A stretch of DNA of 64,000 nucleotides from Azonexus fungiphilus (GTDB lineage Bacteria; Pseudomonadota; Gammaproteobacteria; Burkholderiales; Rhodocyclaceae), in NCBI RefSeq assembly GCF_003634965.1, contig NZ_RBXP01000013.1:186001-250000 (forward strand), read 5' to 3'. The notes beneath the pieces were generated by a model, which saw only the letters and a program-made list of their open reading frames with translations, did no database searches and was not told the origin of the DNA. A program made the position numbers and the translations under genes. The stretch's first letter is position 1, and each line of letters begins with the position of its first letter. Below are positions 1 through 7,895 of this stretch, one piece after another.

Positions 1-1163
1 CCCTCGGTCACCGCCAGCTTCTCGTTGAGCTTGTCGAGGTAAGGCGCGCGGACCTTGTCGATCAGCGCCTGCATCGCCGGATCGGCCGGCAGCAGGTTGG
101 CGAACACCGGCAGCAGCTTGTAGCGGTAGCCGGCGATCTTGCCGTTCCTGACATCGAAGTCGAGCACGCCGAGATACTTGCCGTTGGAGCCGGCATTGGT
201 CACCAGCGTCTGGCCGCCGGCATTCTTCACCACCACCGGCGCCGGCATGCCGTCGTGGGTGTGGCCACCCATGATCGCGTCGATGCCGCGGATGCGCGAG
301 GCCATCTTGAGGTCGACATCCATGCCGTTGTGCGACAGCACGACGACGACCTGGGCGCCCTTGGCGCGGGCCTCGTCGACCACTGCCTGCATGTTCTCCT
401 CCTGGATGCCGTAGCTCCAGTTCGGCACCTGCCAGCGCGGGTTGGCGATCGGCGTGTAGGGAAAGGCCTGGCCGACGATGGCCACCGGCACACCGTTGAT
501 GTTCTTGATCACGTAGGGCTTGAACACCGGATCGCCGAAATCGGTGGTCTTGACGTTCTGGGCGACGATATCGACGACACCGGCGAAATCCTTCTCCTCG
601 ATTTCCTTGACCCGCTCCTCGCCGTAGGTCGCTTCCCAGTGCAGCGTCATCACATTGACGCCGAGCGCCTTGCAGGCATCGACCATGTCCTGCGCGTTGG
701 TCCACAAGGCGGTGCCGGACCCCTGCCAGGTGTCGCCGCCGTCGAGCAGCAGCGCTCCCGGACGGCTCCCCCGGATACGCTTGACCAGCGTCGCCAGGTG
801 GGCGAAGCCGCCGACCTTGCCGTAGGTTTCGGCCGCCCGGGCGAAATCGAGGTAGCTGTAGGCATGCGCCTCCAGGCTGTTCGGCTTGAAGCCGAAATGC
901 CTGAGCAGGTGCTCGCCGACCAGGTGCGGCACCTTGCCGAACTGTTCGCCGAAACCGAGGTTGACGCTCGGCTCGCGGAAATAGATCGGCTGCAGCTGCG
1001 CGTGGCAGTCGGTGATGTGCAGCAGGCTGACGTTGCCGAAGCGGGGCAGGTCGTACAGCCGGGCGGCGCCTTTCTCGGCGCGGGCGAAATCGCTGTGCAG
1101 GGTCATGCCGCCGGCCGCGGCGACAGCCATGACCTGGAGAAACTCGCGACGATTCATGCTCAT
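1..1163 (-). CDS. soxB: Thiosulfohydrolase SoxB (3' end beyond window)
   Basis: Periplasmic dinuclear-manganese enzyme of the Sox system that hydrolytically releases sulfate from the thiosulfonate carried on SoxY. About 387 codons are visible; the C-terminus lies past the left edge. The start at 1163 reads MSMNRREFLQ and is preceded by GAAGGA. The N-terminus looks like a Tat-type leader (RREFLQ then a hydrophobic stretch). Metallophosphatase-family motifs are visible: HITDCHAQ, LLDGGDTWQGSG, VVVLSHNGMDVD and GGHTHDG, which carry the metal ligands. It is the last visible gene of the sox operon, 59 nt after soxX. The identification is secure from motifs and context. Confidence 0.96.
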   Translation of the reverse strand, partial: MSMNRREFLQVMAVAAAGGMTLHSDFARAEKGAARLYDLPRFGNVSLLHITDCHAQLQPIYFREPSVNLGFGEQFGKVPHLVGEHLLRHFGFKPNSLEAHAYSYLDFARAAETYGKVGGFAHLATLVKRIRGSRPGALLLDGGDTWQGSGTALWTNAQDMVDACKALGVNVMTLHWEATYGEERVKEIEEKDFAGVVDIVAQNVKTTDFGDPVFKPYVIKNINGVPVAIVGQAFPYTPIANPRWQVPNWSYGIQEENMQAVVDEARAKGAQVVVVLSHNGMDVDLKMASRIRGIDAIMGGHTHDGMPAPVVVKNAGGQTLVTNAGSNGKYLGVLDFDVRNGKIAGYRYKLLPVFANLLPADPAMQALIDKVRAPYLDKLNEKLAVTE

Positions 1164-1178
1164 GGGGGATCCTTCAGG

Positions 1179-1206
1179 AAAACCCGGCCGGACGGCGCCG
1201 GCCGGG
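1179..1206 (-). terminator. GC-rich intercistronic hairpin between soxX and soxB
   Basis: Arms 1183-1189 and 1200-1206 (CCCGGCC / GGCCGGG) enclose a 10-nt loop. In the transcript the stem is followed by UUUU. It lies between the soxX stop and the soxB ribosome binding site. It may be a partial terminator or an mRNA-stability element that lowers soxB expression relative to soxX. The short U run makes full termination doubtful. Confidence 0.4.
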
Positions 1207-1222
1207 CAGGTTCACGCAAGCG

Positions 1223-1828
1223 TCATTTCTTGTTGACCGGCGACGCGGGATCGAACAGGAAGGCCATCAGATCCTTGATCTGCTGCTCGGTGAGAATCTC
1301 GGCGTCGCCGTTGCGGGGCATGTTGCTGCAGGCGTTGAAGGCCTTCGCGTTATAGATCTTGCCCCAGGTGTAGCGGACGACATCGTCGGCGTTGCCGCGC
1401 AGCTTGCCGTATTCGAGCAGGCTGGGCCCGATCGTCCCGTAGGAGACCTCGTGATGGCTCATCTGGTGGCAGTTGTAGCAACCACCGCCGTTGTCGTGCG
1501 GCGTCTTGTCGGTCCAGGTCAGGCCACGGCCGCTGACGGCGATCTTCTCGCCCTCCTTCCAGTTGCCGAAGTACTTGCCGTCGGCCGGATAGCGGATGGT
1601 CTTCAACTGCTCGGCCTCGATCCGCGCCATCTCCGCCTTCGCCGGCTGCTTGTCCTGAGAGCAGGCCTTCTGGAAGTCGAGTTGGTACATGCGATGCTTG
1701 GCGGCGATGCCGGTCGTCTTGAACGAACGGTCCATCATCGCCTTGAACTCGGCGTAGGTGTCCTCGCTGCCGGCCCAGGCGGCCGGCATGGCGAACAGGC
1801 AGAACGCCAGCGTGCTGATCTTTTTCAT
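1223..1828 (-). CDS. soxX: Cytochrome c SoxX, SoxAX small subunit
   Basis: Monoheme partner of SoxA; the periplasmic SoxAX complex oxidatively couples thiosulfate to the SoxY cysteine. The protein has 201 residues with a Sec signal peptide ending near AWAG. It carries one heme c motif (CYNCH), the GPSL motif downstream, and a likely methionine axial ligand in ACSNMPRNG. The C-terminal helix (LTEQQIKDLMAFLF) is typical of class I cytochromes. It is somewhat long for SoxX, with an N-terminal insert before the heme. It starts 10 nt after the soxA stop, so the two are co-transcribed. Confidence 0.93.
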   Translation of the reverse strand: MKKISTLAFCLFAMPAAWAGSEDTYAEFKAMMDRSFKTTGIAAKHRMYQLDFQKACSQDKQPAKAEMARIEAEQLKTIRYPADGKYFGNWKEGEKIAVSGRGLTWTDKTPHDNGGGCYNCHQMSHHEVSYGTIGPSLLEYGKLRGNADDVVRYTWGKIYNAKAFNACSNMPRNGDAEILTEQQIKDLMAFLFDPASPVNKK

Positions 1829-1838
1829 GTTCGCCTCC

Positions 1839-2648
1839 TCAGCGCTTGATACCGGGGGTCACGACCTTGCCGCCGTTGGCGGTCGCCGCCAGATAGACGG
1901 ACAGGGCGATGGTCGCGTCGGAGCCGTAGATCGGCTCGGCGGTCCGCTGCTGCCGGAAGCAGTCGTTGAGACGATGCTGCATGGTCCAGAACTGGCCGTT
2001 CGAGACCCGGTAGGCGGGCCAGCTGCCCCAGCCAGAGGCGGCGCCTGCCTGGGTGCGCAGGTCGGGCAGCTCCTGCATGCGGATGCGCTTGCCCTGGTCG
2101 CCGTGACAGGTCGCGCAGGAGAAGTCCATCGGCCCGGTGCGGTAATAGAAAGCCAGCTTGCCCATCTCGTACATCTTCTTCATTTCGGGCGGACGCATGT
2201 CGATGCGGATCTTGTGACCGTTCGACGCAGTGACGACGTAGGCGACCAGCGCCGCCATCTTTTCCTTCTCGCCCTTCAGCCAGCCAGCCTTGACCACGGC
2301 CTGGGGATCGATGCCCTGCAGGGTTTCCATGCAGGTCATCAGGCGCGTCTCCAGGTCCTGGACCTTGCCGGTGTCCTTGAAGAAACGCGGCAACTGGGCC
2401 GAAGCGCCCTTGATCACGCCCGGACCGAGGCCGAGGTCGCACTGCTCGAGCGAGGCGTTTTTCGGTCCGCGCGGCATTTTCCAGAGCTCTTCGCCCTCGG
2501 CCGCGACCAGTTCCGAGGGGTTGCCGTCGGCCAGCGCCTCGCGGTAGGCGTTGATGCCGTCGAGCAGTTCGTCGCCGGCCTGGGCCAGCGGCACGACCGC
2601 CAGGCCGGCAAGCAGGGCCAGGCGGATGGATTTCTGTGGGTTCACCAT
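1839..2648 (-). CDS. soxA: Cytochrome c SoxA, SoxAX catalytic subunit
   Basis: L-cysteine S-thiosulfotransferase subunit, about 269 residues from the start at 2648 (MVNPQKSIRL), chosen because GGAGG lies a few bases upstream; an in-frame ATG at 2675 lacks such a site. A signal peptide ends near AQAG. One heme c motif is present (CATCH). The cysteine in NDCFRQQR matches the persulfide-bearing axial ligand of SoxA. Cysteines in EQCDLG and LMTCMET stand where diheme SoxA has its first heme region, so this is a monoheme type. It is flanked by soxZ and soxX. Confidence 0.93.
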   Translation of the reverse strand: MVNPQKSIRLALLAGLAVVPLAQAGDELLDGINAYREALADGNPSELVAAEGEELWKMPRGPKNASLEQCDLGLGPGVIKGASAQLPRFFKDTGKVQDLETRLMTCMETLQGIDPQAVVKAGWLKGEKEKMAALVAYVVTASNGHKIRIDMRPPEMKKMYEMGKLAFYYRTGPMDFSCATCHGDQGKRIRMQELPDLRTQAGAASGWGSWPAYRVSNGQFWTMQHRLNDCFRQQRTAEPIYGSDATIALSVYLAATANGGKVVTPGIKR

Positions 2649-2674
2649 GTACTCCTCCATGTTGTGGTGCTGCA

Positions 2675-2705
2675 ACCGGATACGGTCTGGCGCCGTCTGT
2701 CCGGT
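2675..2705 (-). other. Imperfect hairpin between soxZ and soxA
   Basis: Arms ACCGGA (2675-2680) and TCCGGT (2700-2705) with an inner ACGG/CCGT pairing (2682-2685, 2693-2696). It lies in the 103-nt gap between soxZ and soxA, just upstream of the soxA ribosome binding site. No U run follows, so it is more likely an mRNA processing or stability element than a terminator. Confidence 0.3.
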
Positions 2706-2751
2706 AGCGGAAGCGCCCCTCCCAGGACGCCCCCGAGACGGTCGATGCCGG

Positions 2752-3066
2752 TCAGGCGATCGCGGCTTCGTCGGTGCGCGATTCGCCCTTGTTGTCCTTC
2801 CAGGAAATCGCGACCTTGTCGCCGGCGGCGCCGCCCTTGAAGCGGAAAGCCAGGTAGGGATTCTTCGAGATCGCGGTGCCGAACTCCGACGACAGGACCA
2901 GCTTGCCGTTGTGCGTCGCGGTCAGTTCGGTGATGAACCACGCCGGGATGACGGCGCCGTTGGCGTCCTTGCGCTGGCCGGTTTCCATTTCGTGGGCGAT
3001 CAGCGCCTTGACTTCGGTGACGCCGTCCTTGACTGCGGCGCGGATGCGCATGGGCTTGGTTGCCAT
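2752..3066 (-). CDS. soxZ: Sulfur-compound chelating protein SoxZ
   Basis: Small beta-sandwich partner of SoxY; the SoxYZ heterodimer is the periplasmic carrier on which sulfur intermediates are processed. It has 104 residues, the normal size. It has no signal peptide, which fits the family because SoxZ is exported together with Tat-targeted SoxY. Characteristic segments include MRIRAAV, LIAHEMETGQRKD and NPYLAFRFKGGAAGD. The start at 3066 follows AAGGAG. It is 36 nt downstream of soxY. Confidence 0.95.
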   Translation of the reverse strand: MATKPMRIRAAVKDGVTEVKALIAHEMETGQRKDANGAVIPAWFITELTATHNGKLVLSSEFGTAISKNPYLAFRFKGGAAGDKVAISWKDNKGESRTDEAAIA

Positions 3067-3102
3067 AAGATATCTCCTTGAATTCGTGTAGTTGATGACC
3101 GC

Positions 3103-3570
3103 TCAGCCGCCGCAGCCGCCGAGGGTGACCTTGATTTCCTTGGTCGCCATGTAGAACTTGTCGCCGGCCTTGACCAGCGCGTAAACGTTCGAGGTCTGAC
3201 CCATCTTGACCCGGGTCTGGACATTCGCCTCGGTGCCCTCGGGCAACTTGAAGCTGCCGGCCAGCGCGTTCGGGTTCTTGTCGATCAGGATCGCGATCAT
3301 CGTCGTGCCGGCGATCGCCGAGGTCACGCCCACCGGCACCACGGCGCCGTTTTCGGCAATGTCCGGGCCGGTCAGCTGGACATCCTTGCTGTCGGCCGGC
3401 TGGGTCGCGCCCAGGGCTTTCAGCGTATCGGCCATGCTCTTGGCCTCGAAAGCCGCCTTGTTCCAGTCGGCCAGGGCAATCCCCGGCGCGATCAGGCCGG
3501 CGGCAGCCAGGGCGCCGAGGACGGCGGCACCGGTACCGGTTTTCAGGACGTTGCGACGTTGCTTGTTCAT
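3103..3570 (-). CDS. soxY: Sulfur carrier protein SoxY
   Basis: Carries the sulfur substrate on a cysteine in a flexible C-terminal tail. The protein (155 residues) ends in GGCGG, the diagnostic SoxY swinging arm with the reactive cysteine. The N-terminus has a Tat-like leader with RRNVLK followed by an Ala/Gly-rich hydrophobic segment. The start at 3570 is preceded by AGGAG. It precedes soxZ, as expected for the SoxYZ pair. Confidence 0.97.
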   Translation of the reverse strand: MNKQRRNVLKTGTGAAVLGALAAAGLIAPGIALADWNKAAFEAKSMADTLKALGATQPADSKDVQLTGPDIAENGAVVPVGVTSAIAGTTMIAILIDKNPNALAGSFKLPEGTEANVQTRVKMGQTSNVYALVKAGDKFYMATKEIKVTLGGCGG

Positions 3571-3595
3571 GATTTCTCCTCTGGTGAAATGGGGT

Positions 3596-4387
3596 TCAAT
3601 GCCCGGTCTTGTCCGCCGGCTGGTCCACGGTGCGAACGCCGCGGACCGGGCCGAACGTACGGTTCTGCTCTTCCAGGTTGCCGTGTGCCGTGCGGGCGTA
3701 CCCGGGCAGCACCGAACCGACTTTGACTTCCTTCTTGCAGTCCTTCATGCAGGCGACGTTCCGCACATCCGGCCGGCCGCCGTTGCCGATCCCGCCCCTG
3801 GCCGCCGGCGCCCCCGGCCACAGGCCGTGGTCGGTGGTCATGCCGTTGCGGTTGGGCATCAGTTTCTGGACTTCGGCGATGTTCTTGTCGGACAACACGA
3901 AGTCCTCCGGAACGATCTCCGCCAGATTCAGGAAGTAGGCAAGGATCGCGTAGACCTCGTCCGGCTTCAAGGATTTCGGCTCGGTCCAGGGCATCGCCCG
4001 ATAAATGTAGTCCCACAGCGTCGAGATCGTCGCCACCTTGGTGAAGGTGGTGCGCTGCGGGATGCTGTCGGTGAGGTAGCCGCCAACCCGGCCGGCCTTG
4101 ATGTCGTCCTTGGTCGTGCCGCCGATCAAGGGCGTGAACACCTCGTTCGACTCGCCGAAGGAACCATGGCACGAGGCGCACTTGTTCTCGAACAGGTCGT
4201 TGCCGTCAGCCACCTTGCCCGACCCGGCGGGCAGGCCCTTGAAATCCGGGCGGACATCGATGTCCCAGGCCTTGACCTCGGCCGCCGTCGCCGGACGCCC
4301 GACCCCCTTGTAGCCTTCGAAGGCCAGGGCACTGCCGGCAAGCGCGGCCAGCACCACGAAGCAAATCGGTTTAGAGAACCTGGACAT
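3596..4387 (-). CDS. soxD: SoxD-type cytochrome c, sulfane dehydrogenase subunit
   Basis: Cytochrome partner of molybdenum protein SoxC; SoxCD removes six electrons from the sulfane sulfur bound to SoxY. The start at 4387 (MSRFSKPICF) follows GGGGAG and overlaps the soxC end by 17 nt. The 263-residue protein has a signal peptide ending near ALAF and one heme c motif, C70-A-S-C-H74. A second cysteine pair (CMKDC) lies near residue 210 but is not a CxxCH. The protein is shorter than Paracoccus-type diheme SoxD and lacks a second heme domain. A sulfite-dehydrogenase cytochrome is the alternative, but soxC-soxYZ context favours SoxD. Confidence 0.85.
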   Translation of the reverse strand: MSRFSKPICFVVLAALAGSALAFEGYKGVGRPATAAEVKAWDIDVRPDFKGLPAGSGKVADGNDLFENKCASCHGSFGESNEVFTPLIGGTTKDDIKAGRVGGYLTDSIPQRTTFTKVATISTLWDYIYRAMPWTEPKSLKPDEVYAILAYFLNLAEIVPEDFVLSDKNIAEVQKLMPNRNGMTTDHGLWPGAPAARGGIGNGGRPDVRNVACMKDCKKEVKVGSVLPGYARTAHGNLEEQNRTFGPVRGVRTVDQPADKTGH

Positions 4388-5717
4388 TGCTGATCTCCCC
4401 GCTTTCGGCAACCTTCCACGTCTGGATGGCGTTGTTGTGATAGATCGATTTCGAGCCGCGCACTGCGCGCAACTGCCCGTAGGACGGCTGCACATAACCG
4501 GTTTCGTCGACCGCCCGCGACTGCAGCATCGCCGGCTTGCCGTCCCAGACCCAGTTCATGTTGAAGCGGGTCAGCGCCTTGTTCTGCACAGGTCCTTCGA
4601 TGCGTGCCGGCTGCCAGTTGATGCCACCATCGGTCGACACGTCGACACGGGTGATTTTGCCGCGCCCCGACCAGGCAATCCCGGAGACGTTGTAGAACCC
4701 CTTCTCCAGAAGACGCTGACCGCCGGACGGCGTGGTGATCACCGACTTGCATTCCTGGATCGAGGTGTATTGGCGGTGCAGGCCATCCGGCATCAGGTCG
4801 ATGTAATGCACCGCTTCGTCCTTGGTCGCCCAGGGCTTGTCGCCAACCTCGATGCGGCGCAGCCACTTGACCCAGGAGACTCCCTGCACGCCGGGCACCA
4901 CCAGACGCAGGGGATAGCCGTTTTCCGGCCGCAGCATCTCGCCGTTCATGCCGTAGGCGACGAAAACCTCGCCGTTCTCGACCATCTCCATCGGAATCGT
5001 CCGCGTCATCGACGAGCCGTCGGCGCCTTCGGCGAGCACGAAACGCGCTTTCTTGTAATCGACACCGCAATCCTCGAGCAGCAGACGCAGCGGCACCCCG
5101 GTGAACTCCGAGCAGGACAGCATGCCGTGGGTGTACTGGACGGTCGGCACGGCGACGTTGCCCCACTCGAGGCCGGTATTGGCACCACATTCGATGAAAT
5201 GGATGCGCGACACCGACGGCAGGCGCATCAGGTCGTCCATCGTGTACACCTTCGGCTGCTTCAGGAAGGCCGGATCGGAAGCATTGATCATCAGTCGGTG
5301 CACCGCCGGATCGACATCGTGCCAGCCCTGGTGATGACGCTCGAAATGCAGGCCGGAGGGAGTGATGATCCCGAACAACCCCTGCAATGGCGTGAACGAC
5401 ACCGAGGCCTGGCCGACCCGGGTCAGTCCCGGCGATTCGCGACGCAATAACTGGCTCTCGTATTTCGACGGCTGCCCGTAAGGATTCATCGCCACCGGCA
5501 TGCCCAGCGTCTTCGACCAGTCCGGCAGATTGAGGATGGCCGGATCGCCCTCGCCGGCGCGGGCCGCAACCGGCGCCGCCAGTGCCGCACCGGCGGCAAT
5601 GAAGCTCTTGCGCAGGAAATCACGCCGTCCGGCGGCGACCGCCTTGACCTGCGCCTCGCTGAGAAAACTCTCCGGCGCAGGTCGCAGACGCCCCGGCTGT
5701 TTCGATAGATCACCCAT
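4371..5717 (-). CDS. soxC: Sulfane dehydrogenase molybdenum subunit SoxC
   Basis: Molybdopterin protein of the sulfite oxidase family, 448 residues. The start at 5717 (MGDLSKQPGR) follows GGAGGGGA; an ATG at 5747 has no comparable site. A Tat leader is visible (RRDFLRKSF, then an Ala-rich core ending AARA). The molybdenum-ligating cysteine is in FIECGANTG. The C-terminal half has the Mo-co dimerisation fold (ITRVDVSTDGGINWQ, NWVWDG). It heads the structural sox genes, 26 nt after the ArsR-type regulator. Co-occurrence with soxB predicts full oxidation to sulfate without obligatory sulfur globules. Confidence 0.94.
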   Translation of the reverse strand: MGDLSKQPGRLRPAPESFLSEAQVKAVAAGRRDFLRKSFIAAGAALAAPVAARAGEGDPAILNLPDWSKTLGMPVAMNPYGQPSKYESQLLRRESPGLTRVGQASVSFTPLQGLFGIITPSGLHFERHHQGWHDVDPAVHRLMINASDPAFLKQPKVYTMDDLMRLPSVSRIHFIECGANTGLEWGNVAVPTVQYTHGMLSCSEFTGVPLRLLLEDCGVDYKKARFVLAEGADGSSMTRTIPMEMVENGEVFVAYGMNGEMLRPENGYPLRLVVPGVQGVSWVKWLRRIEVGDKPWATKDEAVHYIDLMPDGLHRQYTSIQECKSVITTPSGGQRLLEKGFYNVSGIAWSGRGKITRVDVSTDGGINWQPARIEGPVQNKALTRFNMNWVWDGKPAMLQSRAVDETGYVQPSYGQLRAVRGSKSIYHNNAIQTWKVAESGEISNVQVL

Positions 5718-5743
5718 AAGCTTGTCCCCTCCGTTCGATTTAT

Positions 5744-6079
5744 TCACTGACTGCCAGGCGTGGTCGTTATCCCCAGGTGCTCGCCAATGTCACGGCTGGC
5801 CACCGTGATGCTGACGGTCCTGCAGATATCGACGAAATTCGGGTCGACGACGCGGTAGTAGACCGAACTGCCCTCACGCCGCCGGCCAACGACGCCGGCG
5901 CGGTAGAGGATGTTCAGGTGGCGCGAGATGTTCGCCTGCGTCAGGCCGACCTGATCGACGACCTCATGGACGGGACGCTCCTCGCCGCACAGGCAGGAAA
6001 GGATGCGCAGGCGCGTCGGATCAGCCAGCAGGCTGAAGTAGTGCGCCACTTGCTCGAATACTTGGCTTGTCTCGTCCAT
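5744..6079 (-). CDS. ArsR/SmtB-family regulator of the sox operon
   Basis: Winged-helix repressor, 111 residues from the start at 6079 (MDETSQVFEQ). The recognition helix is evident in LTQANISRHLNILYRAG, followed by the beta-wing GRRREGSSVYYRV. Cysteines at about 29, 31 and 86 could form a thiol or persulfide switch like that of BigR/SqrR/SoxR-type ArsR proteins, but the spacing was not checked by alignment. No metal-binding motif is obvious. It is the first gene ahead of soxC and divergent from fccA, so it probably controls both directions in response to reduced sulfur. An in-frame upstream start at 6208 is unlikely because it would encode the AT-rich control region. Confidence 0.85.
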   Translation of the reverse strand: MDETSQVFEQVAHYFSLLADPTRLRILSCLCGEERPVHEVVDQVGLTQANISRHLNILYRAGVVGRRREGSSVYYRVVDPNFVDICRTVSITVASRDIGEHLGITTTPGSQ

Positions 6080-6285
6080 GTCGTTTTTTTGATCTAGGTC
6101 AACAACAATGTATAACTGAGTATTTATATAGTCAACAACTAATATTGTTGCGACGCAGCATGTGTTTCCCGGAAAACTGCTATACCCTTGCACTGCGCAA
6201 CCGGCCACATTCCCATAAAATCAGGCCGGAAGCCGATCGATAACGGTCACACGAACGGACAAACCCAGAGGAAGGAGAAGTCTCG
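6080..6285. promoter_or_regulatory. Divergent control region between the sox regulator and fccA
   Basis: This 206-bp gap has an AT-rich core (about 6085-6150) in an otherwise GC-rich region. The direct repeat GTCAACAAC occurs at 6098-6106 and 6131-6139, 33 bp apart. The second copy forms a dyad CAACAA-N6-TTGTTG at 6133-6150, and a further inverted pair is CAACAAT (6103-6109) with ATTGTTG (6144-6150). These are plausible binding sites for the adjacent ArsR-type protein. Core promoter hexamers could not be assigned with confidence. A strong AGGAAGGAG ribosome site precedes fccA at its right end. Confidence 0.55.
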
Positions 6286-6591
6286 ATGAAAGCATTCACC
6301 CACGCCGCTGCGCTCTGCCTGCTGGCGGCTGCCAGCACCGCCGGTGCCGCCGATGCCAATCTCGGCCGCAATCTTGCGGCTACCTGCGCCAACTGCCATG
6401 GCACCAACGGCAAGGCCGTTCCCGGTTCCGGCATGAGCTCGCTGGCCGGCGAAAGCAAGGCCAACCTGCTGCAGAAGCTGGCCGACTTCAAGAGCGGCGA
6501 CAAGCCGGCATCGATCATGCACCAGATCGCCAAGGGCTATACCGAAGCGCAGCTGACGCTGATTGCCGACTACTACGCGGCACAGAAATAA
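6286..6591 (+). CDS. fccA: Flavocytochrome c sulfide dehydrogenase, cytochrome subunit
   Basis: Class I cytochrome c of 101 residues with a Sec signal peptide ending near AGAAD and one heme motif, CANCH, followed by GTNGKAVPGSGMSSLAG, where the methionine is the likely sixth ligand. It accepts electrons from the FAD subunit encoded 12 nt downstream. It is a short monoheme version; some FccA proteins carry two hemes. The start at 6286 has an excellent ribosome binding site (AGGAAGGAG). Confidence 0.88.
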   Translation: MKAFTHAAALCLLAAASTAGAADANLGRNLAATCANCHGTNGKAVPGSGMSSLAGESKANLLQKLADFKSGDKPASIMHQIAKGYTEAQLTLIADYYAAQK

Positions 6592-6603
6592 GGGGAGACG
6601 AAA

Positions 6604-7881
6604 ATGATGCTGATGAAACGACGCGATTTCCTCAAGATCGGCGCGGCAGCCGGCACGATGGCCTCGCTTTACGGCTGCGCCGCCGGCAACAAGGCCGGTG
6701 GCCATGTCGTCGTGGTCGGCGGCGGCTACGGTGGCGCCACTGTCGCCAAATACCTGCGCATGTGGAGCCAGGGCAGCGTCCAGGTCACCCTGGTCGAACG
6801 CAACCCGAGCTTCATTTCCTGCCCGATCTCCAACCTGGTGATCGGCGGCACCAAGACCATGGAAGACATCACGGTCAGCTACGACAACCTGCAGAGCAAG
6901 TGGGGCGTGCGCGTGATCCAGGACGACGTGGTCGCGCTCGACGCCGTCAAGCGGAGCGTCAAGCTGGCCAAGGGTGGCAGCCTGAGCTACGACCGCATCG
7001 TGCTCTCGCCCGGGGTCGATTTCATGTTCGACCAGATTCCCGGACTCGACAATGCCGCTGCCCAACAGAAGATCCTGCACGCCTGGAAGGCCGGCCCGCA
7101 GACGGTGGCGCTGCGCCAGCAACTCGAGTCGATGAAGGACGGCGGCGTCTTCGCCATCGCCATTCCCAAGGCGCCCTACCGCTGCCCGCCCGGCCCCTAC
7201 GAGCGCGCCTGCCTGGTCGCCGATTACTTCAAGAAGAACAAGCCCAAGTCGCGGGTCGTCATCCTCGATGCCAACGAGGACGTGCAGTCGAAGAAGGGAC
7301 TGTTCGTCAAGGCCTGGGCCGACCTCTACAAGGACCAGATCGAGTACAGGCCGAACAGCGAGGTCAAGGACGTCGACGTGGCCAGCAACACCGCCATCCT
7401 CGAGTTCGACAAGTTCAAGGCCGACGTGCTCAACGTGATCCCGCCACACCGCGCCGGCAACATCGCCAGCCAGTCCGGCCTCAAACTGATCAACAACCGC
7501 TGGGTGGACATCAACTGGCTGTCGATGGAATCGACCGGCACGCCGAGCGTGCATGTGATCGGCGACGCCATTTTCCCGGCACCGACGATGCCGAAATCCG
7601 GGCACATGGCCAACCAGCACGGCAAGCTCGCGGCAGCGGCGATCATCAACCTGCTCGCCGGCGAGGAGCCAAATCCGGCACCGGTGGTGATGAACACCTG
7701 CTACAGCTTCGTCGATGCGAAGAACGCCATCCACGTCGCCTCGATCCACCAGTACGACACGGCGACCAAGCTGGTCCAGCCGGTCAAGGGTGCCGGCGGC
7801 GTCTCGGCCGCACGCAACGAACTGGAAGGCAAGGCAGCACTTGGCTGGGCCAGGAACATCTGGGCCGACATGCTCGCCTGA
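6604..7881 (+). CDS. fccB: Flavocytochrome c sulfide dehydrogenase, flavoprotein subunit
   Basis: FAD-dependent periplasmic sulfide dehydrogenase, 425 residues, oxidising sulfide to sulfur or polysulfide. A Tat leader is present (MKRRDFLKIGAAAG). The FAD-binding Rossmann motif VVVGGGYGGATVAKYL lies around residue 35. Family segments SFISCPISNLVIGG and RCPPGPYERACLVADYF contain the cysteines expected for the redox-active disulfide. The C-terminal half contains VHVIGDAIFPAPTMPKSGHMAN, a second FAD contact. The start could be any of three close methionines; 6604 is the first. A terminator follows. Confidence 0.94.
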   Translation: MMLMKRRDFLKIGAAAGTMASLYGCAAGNKAGGHVVVVGGGYGGATVAKYLRMWSQGSVQVTLVERNPSFISCPISNLVIGGTKTMEDITVSYDNLQSKWGVRVIQDDVVALDAVKRSVKLAKGGSLSYDRIVLSPGVDFMFDQIPGLDNAAAQQKILHAWKAGPQTVALRQQLESMKDGGVFAIAIPKAPYRCPPGPYERACLVADYFKKNKPKSRVVILDANEDVQSKKGLFVKAWADLYKDQIEYRPNSEVKDVDVASNTAILEFDKFKADVLNVIPPHRAGNIASQSGLKLINNRWVDINWLSMESTGTPSVHVIGDAIFPAPTMPKSGHMANQHGKLAAAAIINLLAGEEPNPAPVVMNTCYSFVDAKNAIHVASIHQYDTATKLVQPVKGAGGVSAARNELEGKAALGWARNIWADMLA

Positions 7882-7895
7882 TTGCCGACGACAGC

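Noticed and set aside
5748-6208. Longer form of the ArsR-type protein beginning at 6208
   Set aside because: The extra 43 residues would be encoded by the AT-rich control region and have no family similarity; 6079 gives the normal ArsR length.
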